The notes below the pieces were generated by a model. That model was not told the origin of the DNA and made no database searches. It saw nothing but the letters and a program-made list of their open reading frames with translations. From contig DBVU01000012.1 in the NCBI GenBank assembly GCA_002308195.1, forward strand, positions 9,971-16,231: a stretch of DNA of 6,261 nucleotides, written 5' to 3'. Below are positions 1-6,261 of this stretch, piece after piece; position 1 is the first letter of the stretch; every line of letters starts with the position of its first letter. This DNA is from Bacteroidales bacterium UBA1256 (GTDB taxonomy: Bacteria; Bacteroidota; Bacteroidia; Bacteroidales; Paludibacteraceae). A program made the translations under genes and the position numbers.

Positions 1-31
1 TTGCGTATGTCATTTTTTTTTAGTACTTTTG
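1..31 (+). promoter_or_regulatory. Bacteroidota-type promoter for the four-gene operon
   Basis: TACTTTTG at 24-31 fits the Bacteroidota -7 element TAnnTTTG exactly. TTG at 1-3 lies 20 bases upstream and can serve as the -33 element (TTTG or TTG in this phylum); the base before it is outside the window. A run of nine T (13-21) fills part of the spacer. Transcription would be expected to start a few bases past position 31, leaving a leader of only about 10 bases before the ATG at 48. The match is seen directly; promoter activity is inferred. Confidence 0.6.
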
Positions 32-47
32 CGGCCGATTTATTAAA

Positions 48-860
48 ATGGCGGAAAATGGACTAATATTTAGATGCTTTGCCAGCGGTAGTAGCGGCAA
101 TTGCTATTATTTCGGTACGTACAGACAGGGCGTACTGATTGATGCCGGCGTGTCCACCCGCTATATTCAGAAGTGTCTGCAAGAGATGCAACTGGATTTT
201 CACAATATCATGGGAGTCCTTATCACGCATGACCACGCAGACCACATTCGCGCCGTGGGTACGTTGGGCGAGAAAGTCAAACTGCCTATCTTCACCACCG
301 ATATCATTCACGATGGTATCGACCGCAATTATGGCGTACATCTCAAGTTGCGCACCAGTCGTCGCTATTTCGAGAAAGGCAAAGAGTGGGAACTCGGTGG
401 CATGAAAATCAATACTTTCGGCATCGAGCACGACTCGTCCGATTGCCTGGGCTATGCTATCGATTATCTGGGCAAACGATTCGTCATAATGACCGACTGC
501 GGTAGTGTGAACGATGAGATGGAATCCTATATTCGCACGGCCAATTATCTGGTCATCGAAGCCAACCACGACGAGCATATGTTGCTCAACGGACCTTATC
601 CTACTTATCTGAAGCAACGTATTCTGAGTCCTTCGGGCCATCAGAGCAATCTGACTTGCGGCGAACTTCTGGCGCGCAATTACCACGAGGGGCTGCGCAA
701 TATCTGGCTCTGCCACTTGTCGCAAGAGAACAACGACCCCCAATTGGCATACGATACGGTCGCTGAGTGTTTGGAGAATGTGGGTGTCAAACCGGGCGTG
801 GATGTCCAACTCAAAGCACTGGAGCGACTTACTCCGGGCGAGATTTGGGAATTAGATTAA
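48..860 (+). CDS. YycJ/WalJ-family metallo-beta-lactamase-fold hydrolase (probable nuclease)
   Basis: A 270-residue soluble protein with no signal peptide, the usual size for this family. It opens with the SGSSGNC motif (residues 13-19) typical of YycJ/WalJ proteins. The metal-binding HDHADH follows at 61-66, then H128 in a GIEHD context, TDCG at 149-152, EANHD at 171-175, SGHQSN at 196-201 and a final H223 followed by NND. All expected metal ligands appear to be present. Firmicute relatives are reported to be exonucleases linked to DNA mismatch repair and are encoded beside the WalRK regulators; no such regulators are visible here, so the cellular role is inferred from family only. The ATG at 48 is chosen because it sits just behind the promoter and has A at -3; there is no Shine-Dalgarno sequence. 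It is the first gene of the operon, 6 bases ahead of the next. Confidence 0.9.
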   Translation: MAENGLIFRCFASGSSGNCYYFGTYRQGVLIDAGVSTRYIQKCLQEMQLDFHNIMGVLITHDHADHIRAVGTLGEKVKLPIFTTDIIHDGIDRNYGVHLKLRTSRRYFEKGKEWELGGMKINTFGIEHDSSDCLGYAIDYLGKRFVIMTDCGSVNDEMESYIRTANYLVIEANHDEHMLLNGPYPTYLKQRILSPSGHQSNLTCGELLARNYHEGLRNIWLCHLSQENNDPQLAYDTVAECLENVGVKPGVDVQLKALERLTPGEIWELD

Positions 861-866
861 GAAACT

Positions 867-1601
867 ATGGAAAGACTTGTAATCATACCTACTTACAACG
901 AGCGAGAGAATATCGAGGCAATCATTACTGCCGTGATGGAACTTCCGCTTGAGTTTAATGTGTTGGTGATTGATGATGGTTCGCCTGATGGCACTGCCGC
1001 TATCGTCAAGAATCTGATGAATGGTGCGTTCAAGGGACGTGTCCATCTGGTGGAACGCTCGGGCAAACTGGGACTGGGCACAGCCTATATCACCGGTTTC
1101 CGTTGGGCTATCGAGCATCAGGCTAACTATATCTTCGAGATGGATGCAGACTTCAGTCATAATCCGCAAGACCTTCTCAAACTATACGATGCGTGTGCCA
1201 ACGAGGGGGCCGATTTGGCTATAGGTAGCCGCTACGTGACGGGTGTCAATGTAGTGAATTGGCCGATGGGACGTGTCCTGATGAGTTATTTCGCTAGCAA
1301 GTACGTGCGCTTTGTCTTGGGTGTCAATATCCACGATACCACCGCCGGATTCGTTTGCTACAAGCGTCATACTCTCGAAACAATCGAACTCGACAAAATT
1401 CGCTTCAAAGGCTACGCTTTCCAGATAGAAATGAAGTTCACCGCCAATCGTTGTGGGGCGCAGATTAAGGAAGTTCCTATTATCTTCGTCAACCGCGTGC
1501 TAGGTACTAGCAAGATGAGTGGCGGTATATTCTCCGAGGCCCTCTTGGGCGTTATTTGGCTTAAGATCAATAGTTGGTTCCGCAAGTATCCTAAACTATG
1601 A
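867..1601 (+). CDS. Family 2 glycosyltransferase, polyprenol-phosphate mannose synthase type
   Basis: A 244-residue GT-A glycosyltransferase resembling dolichol/polyprenol-phosphate mannosyltransferase (DPM1/Ppm1). Such enzymes move a sugar, usually mannose from GDP-mannose, onto a polyprenyl phosphate at the cytoplasmic face of the membrane. Visible motifs in order are IPTYNE (7-12), DDGSPDGT (36-43), KLGLGTAY (67-74), the metal-binding DADFSH (93-98), GSRY (120-123), HDTTAGF (156-162), KGYAFQIEM (181-189), and R210 with SKM at 215-217, all characteristic of the DPM1 group. The length is that of the catalytic domain alone; I see no C-terminal membrane domain, unlike the longer GtrB-type relatives. 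The exact sugar cannot be read from sequence, so another hexose is possible. The start lies 6 bases after the previous stop and the TGA overlaps the next ATG. Confidence 0.88.
   Translation: MERLVIIPTYNERENIEAIITAVMELPLEFNVLVIDDGSPDGTAAIVKNLMNGAFKGRVHLVERSGKLGLGTAYITGFRWAIEHQANYIFEMDADFSHNPQDLLKLYDACANEGADLAIGSRYVTGVNVVNWPMGRVLMSYFASKYVRFVLGVNIHDTTAGFVCYKRHTLETIELDKIRFKGYAFQIEMKFTANRCGAQIKEVPIIFVNRVLGTSKMSGGIFSEALLGVIWLKINSWFRKYPKL
1598..1601 (+). other. ATGA stop/start overlap, glycosyltransferase to M23 peptidase
   Basis: The ATG of the M23 gene (1598-1600) shares bases with the TGA of the glycosyltransferase (1599-1601). No Shine-Dalgarno sequence precedes it. The bases just upstream are AAACT, the same five that precede the glycosyltransferase start at 867, with A at -3. 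Re-initiation by the same ribosome is the likely way in. Confidence 0.85.
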
Positions 1602-1669
1602 TTTCCCGGCGGTCGTTTCTTGGTCTGTTTTTCTGCGCACTGTGTGCGTTGGGTTTGTTGGTGTCGTGC
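1598..1669 (+). other. Lipoprotein signal peptide with twin-arginine-like n-region
   Basis: This stretch encodes residues 1-24 of the M23 protein. The n-region reads SRRSFLG, close to the Tat consensus S/T-R-R-x-F-L-K. A strongly hydrophobic core follows, then the lipobox LVSC ending at Cys24. Residue +2 is His. An acidic cluster follows at residues 30-35, but it is not a clear surface-export signal. The hydrophobic core is more Sec-like than Tat-like, so the export route is undecided. Confidence 0.75.
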
Positions 1670-2842
1670 CATCGCTCGTCCGGAGAACAAGAATCGGAGG
1701 AGGCTCAGCCAGTCCGTTACGAATTCGGCTTGCCTGTCGATTCTTTCCGCATTGATACGTGTATAGTGACCGAAGGCCAAACTCTGGGTGGCATTTTGAA
1801 TAATCTTGGCGCTACGGCTCAGCAGATTAGCCGCGTGAGTGTTCTGCCGCGTGAGGAATTGGACGTACGAACTATCCGCGCGGGCAAAACCTACTATGCA
1901 CTTTATCGAGACACTTGCGAGACGGATAGCATCCATCAAGAGGTTCTTCTCTATTGGATCTATTTGCCTGACAGACGTCGCGCAGTCATTCTGCATCTGA
2001 CTGATACGCCTCATGTGGAATATACCGAAAAACCGCTGATTATCGAAGAGCGTTGTGCGGAGGCGGTCATCGAATCCAGTCTGTGGAATGCGATGGTTAG
2101 CCGCGATCTGCCCGTAGAATTGGCGCTTGAACTGAGCGAAATCTACGCGTGGACAATCGATTTCTTTGCCTTGCAGCAAGGCGACTCCATTCGCGTTTGC
2201 TACGACGAGCAATTTGTTGATTCGACGCGAGTAGGTATTGGTCGCATCTATGCTAGTCATTTCTATCACGGCGGTCGATGGCAACAAGCCTATTGGTTCG
2301 ATTTGGTCGATTCTGTTAGTGGAGAAGTATTGTGCCGAGGCTATTTTGACGAGAAGGGACAGAGTCTGCGCAAAGCGTTCCTCAAGGCGCCGCTCAACTA
2401 CAAACGTATCTCGTCCCATTTCTCGTATGCACGCAAGCATCCTGTCTTCAAGATTGTTCGTCCGCATACGGGCGTTGACTATGCCGCGCCGACTGGCACG
2501 CCTGTCGTTTCTATTGGCGATGGTACAGTCGTAGAAAAAGGCTACAAGGGCCAAGCGGGCAATCTGGTGAAGATCCGTCACAATAGCACATATACAACGG
2601 CTTATCTTCACTTGAGCAAGTTTGCCAATATTGCTGTCGGCCAACATGTTAGCCAGGGTGAATTGATTGGCTACGTAGGTGCCACAGGCGCAGCTACAGG
2701 ACCGCACCTCGATTTTCGTGTATGGAAGAATGGCTCGCCTATCGATCCACTTAAGATGGAGAGTCCGCCTGTCGATCCTGTGCCGGACAAATACAGACCA
2801 CAATTCGATAGTGTTGTGGCGCTATATAACACTAGATTATGA
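1598..2842 (+). CDS. M23-family peptidoglycan endopeptidase, predicted lipoprotein, with LysM-like N-terminal domain
   Basis: A 414-residue secreted protein. Residues 1-24 form a signal peptide: SRR at 3-5, a hydrophobic stretch 7-22, and lipobox LVSC with the lipidated Cys at 24, so it is probably anchored in a membrane facing the periplasm. Residues about 54-103 resemble a LysM/OapA-like domain. Residues 145-265 resemble the linker domain of MepM/ShyA/Csd3-type endopeptidases (IESSLWNA, IYAWTIDFF, GQSLRKAFLKAPL). The M23 (LytM) domain covers about 270-385, with H290 and D294 in HTGVD, H338 in YLHLS and H370 in GPHLD. Relatives cut peptide cross-links in peptidoglycan during growth. The odd point is D372, where the usual HxH motif has its second His, normally a zinc ligand. 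The gene overlaps both neighbours by 4 bases. Family assignment is firm; activity is inferred. Confidence 0.9.
   Translation: MISRRSFLGLFFCALCALGLLVSCHRSSGEQESEEAQPVRYEFGLPVDSFRIDTCIVTEGQTLGGILNNLGATAQQISRVSVLPREELDVRTIRAGKTYYALYRDTCETDSIHQEVLLYWIYLPDRRRAVILHLTDTPHVEYTEKPLIIEERCAEAVIESSLWNAMVSRDLPVELALELSEIYAWTIDFFALQQGDSIRVCYDEQFVDSTRVGIGRIYASHFYHGGRWQQAYWFDLVDSVSGEVLCRGYFDEKGQSLRKAFLKAPLNYKRISSHFSYARKHPVFKIVRPHTGVDYAAPTGTPVVSIGDGTVVEKGYKGQAGNLVKIRHNSTYTTAYLHLSKFANIAVGQHVSQGELIGYVGATGAATGPHLDFRVWKNGSPIDPLKMESPPVDPVPDKYRPQFDSVVALYNTRL
2839..2842 (+). other. ATGA stop/start overlap, M23 peptidase to argS
   Basis: The argS ATG (2839-2841) overlaps the TGA of the M23 gene (2840-2842). The upstream bases, which are the last codons of the M23 gene, are A/T-rich, with A at -3 and no Shine-Dalgarno sequence. 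argS translation is therefore probably coupled to that of the peptidase. Confidence 0.85.
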
Positions 2843-4617
2843 CATTAGAACAACAAATATCTACACTGGCCAAAGAGGCTGTTAAGGCACTCTATGGCAT
2901 AGAGGCCGCGGACGCGCAGATTCAATTGCAAAAAACGCGTCCTGAGTTTGAGGGCAACATCACGTTGGTCGTCTTCCCGTTTGTCAAAGCGGCGCGTAAG
3001 GCGCCTGCACAAGTGGCTACGGAGATCGGCGAGAAACTGATGGCTGATGGCTCAGGGCTGATTGCTCGCTTCAATGCGGTCCAGGGCTTCCTAAACCTCG
3101 TTATAGACGATACTTTCTGGGTAAAACAGTTGCAAGCTATCGATGCGGACGCTAACTACGGACGTCTGCCGAATCGCAACCAACTGATGATGGTCGAATA
3201 TTCATCGCCTAACACCAACAAACCTCTCCATCTGGGCCACGTGCGCAACAATCTGTTGGGATTCTCTATCGCTCAGATCCAAGAGGCTAACGGATGGCAA
3301 GTGGTCAAGACCAATATCGTCAACGACCGCGGTATTCATATCTGCAAGTCGATGTTGGCTTGGCTCAAGTTTGGCAATGGCGAAACTCCCGAATCATCAG
3401 GCAAGAAGGGCGATCATCTCATCGGCGATTACTATGTTCGTTTTGACAAAGAGTATAAGAAGCAAATCGCTGAACTGATGGCGGCTGGAAAGGATGAAGA
3501 AACGGCTAAACGCGAAGCGCCGCTGATGCTCGAGGCACAAGAGATGCTCCGCCGTTGGGAAGCCAACGATCCTGAAGTACGCGCCCTGTGGACCAAAATG
3601 AACAATTGGGTTTATGCGGGCTTTGATGAGACATACAAGCGCATGGGCGTTTCGTTCGATAAGATCTATTACGAATCCAACACCTATCTCGAGGGTAAAT
3701 CTGAGGTAGAGAAGGGACTTGCTTCTGGCCAGTTCTACCGCCGCGAAGATGGATCTGTTTGGGCCGATCTCACCAAGGATGGCTTGGACGAAAAATTGCT
3801 GCTCCGCTCGGATGGAACGTCTGTCTATATGACGCAAGATATTGGCACAGCCAAACTGCGTTTCCAGGATTATCCGATCGATAAGATGGTTTATGTCGTG
3901 GGCAACGAACAGGAATACCATTTCAAGGTCCTCTCTATCTTGCTCGATCGTCTTGGATTCCCGTTTGGCAAGGAACTGGTCCATTTCTCTTATGGCATGG
4001 TCGAGTTGCCTAACGGTAAGATGAAGAGCCGCGAAGGAACGGTCGTCGATGCAGACGATTTGATGGACAAGATGGTTGCCGATGCGCGCGAGATTAGCAA
4101 GGACAAAGTCAACACCCTTCAAGGCATTACGCCTCAAGAGGCGGACGAGATTGCTCGCAAGGTGGGCCTGGGTGCATTGAAATATTTCATCCTCAAGGTC
4201 GATCCACGCAAGAATATGCTGTTCAATCCCGCCGAGTCAATCGACTTCAACGGCAACACCGGACCTTTTATACAATATACATACGCGCGTATACAAAGCG
4301 TTCTCCGCAAGGCCGATACCGCTAACCTCTCGCCTCTCGCCTCTAGCCTTGATCCGAAGGAATTGGCGCTCATCCAACGCCTTTGCGAATATCCTTCTGT
4401 TGTTCGCACGGCCGGCGATGATTTCTCGCCCGCAGTCATCTGCAACTATGCGTATTCGCTCGCGTGCGATTTCAACTCGTTCTATCACGATCTGAGTATC
4501 CTCAACGAGCCTGACGCACAGAAGAAAGCGTTGCGTCTCTTGCTCTCGGCTAATGTGGCTAAAGTGCTGAAGAGTGCCTTTGCACTCCTTGGCATCGAGA
4601 TGCCGGAAAGAATGTAA
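2839..4617 (+). CDS. argS: Arginyl-tRNA synthetase
   Basis: A full-length 592-residue class I aminoacyl-tRNA synthetase that charges tRNA-Arg with arginine in the cytoplasm. The N-terminal domain that recognises the tRNA body covers about 1-110, with FEGNITLVVFPF at 37-48. The catalytic Rossmann domain follows, with the HIGH motif as HLGH at 131-134, preceded by EYSSPNTNKPL as expected for ArgS. The KMSKS-equivalent loop is KMKSREG at 394-400, a variant I recall as usual in Bacteroidota. The C-terminal DALR anticodon-binding domain starts near NTGPFIQYTYARIQ (472-485) and ends at the usual place. Two stop codons stand in tandem (TAA TAG, 4615-4620). A 7-base tandem repeat lies in the loop encoding residues 496-504. 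It is the last gene of the operon, followed by a terminator and facing rpsA. Confidence 0.97.
   Translation: MTLEQQISTLAKEAVKALYGIEAADAQIQLQKTRPEFEGNITLVVFPFVKAARKAPAQVATEIGEKLMADGSGLIARFNAVQGFLNLVIDDTFWVKQLQAIDADANYGRLPNRNQLMMVEYSSPNTNKPLHLGHVRNNLLGFSIAQIQEANGWQVVKTNIVNDRGIHICKSMLAWLKFGNGETPESSGKKGDHLIGDYYVRFDKEYKKQIAELMAAGKDEETAKREAPLMLEAQEMLRRWEANDPEVRALWTKMNNWVYAGFDETYKRMGVSFDKIYYESNTYLEGKSEVEKGLASGQFYRREDGSVWADLTKDGLDEKLLLRSDGTSVYMTQDIGTAKLRFQDYPIDKMVYVVGNEQEYHFKVLSILLDRLGFPFGKELVHFSYGMVELPNGKMKSREGTVVDADDLMDKMVADAREISKDKVNTLQGITPQEADEIARKVGLGALKYFILKVDPRKNMLFNPAESIDFNGNTGPFIQYTYARIQSVLRKADTANLSPLASSLDPKELALIQRLCEYPSVVRTAGDDFSPAVICNYAYSLACDFNSFYHDLSILNEPDAQKKALRLLLSANVAKVLKSAFALLGIEMPERM
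4326..4349 (+). repeat. 7-base tandem repeat inside argS
   Basis: Three head-to-tail units CCTCTCG, CCTCTCG and CCTCTAG (4326-4346) are followed by a partial CCT. Three units make 21 bases, so the argS frame is kept and the tract encodes most of the residues LSPLASS (497-503). This lies in a surface loop between helices of the anticodon-binding domain, where length is likely to vary between species. A gain or loss of one unit would shift the frame. Confidence 0.75.
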
Positions 4618-4635
4618 TAGCTATCACATAGCAAA

Positions 4636-4668
4636 AAATAGCGGGCCAAATGGTCCGCTATTTCTTTT
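4636..4668. terminator. Bidirectional intrinsic terminator between argS and rpsA
   Basis: A 12-base-pair stem (4636-4647 with 4652-4663) closes a 4-base AAAT loop; the only imperfection is one G-T pair (4645/4654). On the plus strand the stem end and following bases read TTTCTTTT (4661-4668). On the minus strand the stem leads into six T, the complement of A at 4633-4638. It can therefore end transcription of both argS and the convergent rpsA. It lies within the 78 bases that separate the two stop codons. Confidence 0.9.
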
Positions 4669-4695
4669 GAAAGTCCCGATTGAACGGGTTAGGAT

Positions 4696-6261
4696 TTATT
4701 CAGCATCCTCTTTCTTTTCTGCTTTCTTGGTGGCAGCTTTCTTGGCTGGCGCTTTCTTTGCAGGCTTCTCCTCTGCTTCCATCGAAGCTTTCAGTTCTGC
4801 CAACGCACTCAGGTCACCCAGAGTGGTCTTCTCTACCTTAGGCATCTCTACTTGTGGCTCCTCTGCCTTAGCGGCTTTCTTGGTAGCCTTTGCAGGTGCT
4901 TCTTTGCGCTCCTCCCATGTACGGAGGTGGCTTACGAGAATACGTTTAGCGTCGCGGTTGAACTCAATTACCTTGAACGGCAGTACGTCGCCAACTGCAA
5001 CGGCGCTCTTGTCCTCTTTCTGGAGGTGACGAGTGGTGCAGAAGCCTTCTACGCCATCTTCTAGCGAGATAACGGCGCCCTTGTCATTCAGTTCAACTAC
5101 CTTACCATCTACGATGGTATCTACGCCAAATTTAGCTTCCAATTCTTCCCAAGGATTCTCCTCGAGTTGTTTGTGACCAAGGCTCAAGCGGCGGTTAGCA
5201 ACATCGATGTCAAGAACAACAACCTCGATCTGAGCACCAATCTGAGTGAACTCATTCGGGTGTTTGATTTTCTTGGTCCAACTGAGGTCGCTGATGTGAA
5301 TCAGACCGTCTACGCCCTCTTCGATCTCAACAAATACACCGAAGTTGGTGAAGTTGCGAACTTTTGCAAAGTGGCGAGTACCAACTGCATACTTGGTCTC
5401 TACGTTTGCCCAAGGATCGTCTTTCAGTTGCTTGATACCAAGCGACATCTTGCGCTCTGCGCGGTCCAGAGTCAGAATAACGGCATCTACCTCGTCGCCA
5501 ACTTTCAGGAAGTCGTTGGCGCTGCGGAGGTGTTGGCTCCAACTCATTTCGCTGACGTGAACAAGACCCTCAACGCCTTCTGCTATCTCAACAAATGCGC
5601 CGTAGTCTGCCATTACAACTACTTTTCCGTGAACTTTGTCACCTACTTTTAGGTTCGGATCCAGTGCATCCCATGGATGAGGTGCCAACTGCTTCAAACC
5701 GAGAGCAATACGTTTCTTTTCGTCGTCGAAATCCAGGATAACGACATTGATCTTTTGGTCGAGTTGAACGATCTCGTGAGGATCGTTTACGCGGCCCCAA
5801 CTCAGGTCGGTGATGTGGATCAAACCATCTACGCCGCCCAGGTCGATAAATACACCATAGTTAGTGATGTTCTTAACGGTTCCTTCGAGTACCTGACCTT
5901 TTTCGAGTTTCGAAACAATCTCTTGCTTCTGTGCCTCAAGCTCAGCCTCAATCAGGGCTTTGTGGCTTACCACTACATTGCGGAACTCAGGATTCAGTTT
6001 AACAATCTTGAATTCCATGGTCTTCTCCAGGAATACGTCGTAGTCGCGAACAGGTTTCACGTCAATTTGGCTGCCCGGCAGGAAGGCTTCCATGCCAAGT
6101 ACGTCAACAATCATACCACCTTTCGAGCGATATTTGATGTAACCGGTTACGATTTCACCATTGTTGTAAGCCTCATTTACGCGGTCCCAAGCGCGAGCGG
6201 TGCGTGCTTCTTTGTGCGAGAGAACCAACTGACCTTTTTTGTCTTCCTGACTTTGAATGAA
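4696..6261 (-). CDS. rpsA: 30S ribosomal protein S1, 5' end beyond the window
   Basis: 521 residues are visible and the frame stays open to the right edge, so the start codon and roughly 75-80 residues are missing (Bacteroidales S1 is about 600). S1 binds mRNA and helps it onto the 30S subunit. Numbering from the first visible residue, 1-18 (to LSHKEA) end the first S1 repeat. Further S1 repeats lie at about 35-101, 122-191, 206-279, 292-366 and 381-447. The middle ones carry the classic GVFI/GAFV, then G-L-I/V-H-I/V, then D/E-x-SW pattern. The second repeat is more diverged. The tail (about 448-521) is rich in Lys, Ala and Glu and contains VEKTTLGDLSALAELK (476-491), which I recall as conserved in Bacteroidota S1. 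The gene converges on argS and shares its terminator. Its promoter is not in the window. Confidence 0.97.
   Translation of the reverse strand, partial: FIQSQEDKKGQLVLSHKEARTARAWDRVNEAYNNGEIVTGYIKYRSKGGMIVDVLGMEAFLPGSQIDVKPVRDYDVFLEKTMEFKIVKLNPEFRNVVVSHKALIEAELEAQKQEIVSKLEKGQVLEGTVKNITNYGVFIDLGGVDGLIHITDLSWGRVNDPHEIVQLDQKINVVILDFDDEKKRIALGLKQLAPHPWDALDPNLKVGDKVHGKVVVMADYGAFVEIAEGVEGLVHVSEMSWSQHLRSANDFLKVGDEVDAVILTLDRAERKMSLGIKQLKDDPWANVETKYAVGTRHFAKVRNFTNFGVFVEIEEGVDGLIHISDLSWTKKIKHPNEFTQIGAQIEVVVLDIDVANRRLSLGHKQLEENPWEELEAKFGVDTIVDGKVVELNDKGAVISLEDGVEGFCTTRHLQKEDKSAVAVGDVLPFKVIEFNRDAKRILVSHLRTWEERKEAPAKATKKAAKAEEPQVEMPKVEKTTLGDLSALAELKASMEAEEKPAKKAPAKKAATKKAEKKEDAE

Noticed and set aside
63..809. 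A 248-codon minus-strand frame opposite the MBL gene.
   Set aside because: It is also in register with the sense codons and is explained by the absence of TTA, CTA and TCA inside the MBL gene. It has no recognisable domain.
1412..2803. A 463-codon open frame on the minus strand opposite the glycosyltransferase and M23 genes.
   Set aside because: Its codons lie exactly in register with those of the M23 gene, where antisense stops need sense TTA, CTA or TCA, which that gene lacks until its last codons. The sense strand has clear domains; the antisense product looks like no family I know.
3397..4137. A 246-codon minus-strand frame opposite argS.
   Set aside because: In register with argS and bounded at its upstream side by the first TCA codon of argS past this stretch, while a TCA TCA pair lies at the other end (3394-3399). 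It is a codon-bias shadow.
4675..4688. A small inverted repeat (CCCG, 6-base loop, CGGG) just past the rpsA stop.
   Set aside because: Only four base pairs with no T-run after it. The strong hairpin next to it is sufficient as terminator.
4618..4695. The argS-rpsA gap as a site for a small RNA or a small gene.
   Set aside because: It is 78 bases long and is taken up by the terminator. No open frame with an initiation context and no promoter is visible.
4574..5029. A plus-strand frame running from the end of argS across the terminator into rpsA.
   Set aside because: It crosses a strong terminator, overlaps two well-identified genes and has no recognisable domain.
5167..5652. A 161-codon plus-strand frame opposite rpsA.
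   Set aside because: In register with rpsA codons. The S1 repeats on the minus strand explain the sequence fully.
6226..6228. TTG as a possible start codon for rpsA, giving 510 residues.
   Set aside because: The frame continues without a stop to the window edge and reads SQEDKKGQLVLSHKEA, the end of an S1 repeat. The TTG is an internal leucine codon and the gene is cut by the window.

Overview
The window comes from a member of the Bacteroidota, most likely the order Bacteroidales. Four things point there: the very close match of the ribosomal protein S1 and arginyl-tRNA synthetase sequences to that order as I recall them, a TAnnTTTG-type promoter, the absence of Shine-Dalgarno sequences before any visible start codon, and a LysM/M23 lipoprotein of a type common in the phylum. 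Base composition is near balanced, and codon use avoids TTA strongly.

Layout. Positions 1-31 hold a Bacteroidota-type promoter. It drives a tight four-gene plus-strand run: a YycJ/WalJ-type metallo-beta-lactamase-fold hydrolase (48-860), a family 2 glycosyltransferase of the polyprenyl-phosphate-mannose synthase type (867-1601), a predicted lipoprotein endopeptidase of family M23 (1598-2842) and arginyl-tRNA synthetase argS (2839-4617). The first gap is 6 bases and the next two junctions are 4-base ATGA overlaps, so the run is very probably one operon with translational coupling. A strong hairpin with T-runs on both sides (4636-4668) ends it and also serves the convergent gene. That gene is rpsA (ribosomal protein S1) on the minus strand, 4696 to the right edge, with its 5' end outside the window.

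How the genes relate. The plus-strand cluster combines a probable DNA-processing nuclease, lipid-linked sugar synthesis, cell-wall cutting and tRNA charging. These are growth-linked housekeeping roles and not one pathway. rpsA is a separate translation gene. I see no mobile element, CRISPR array, tRNA, rRNA or defence cassette, and no stretch over 300 bases without a gene.

I found no convincing undescribed system. The points most worth a second look are an Asp in place of the third zinc-binding His of the M23 enzyme, a 7-base tandem repeat inside argS, and rare leucine codons concentrated at gene junctions.
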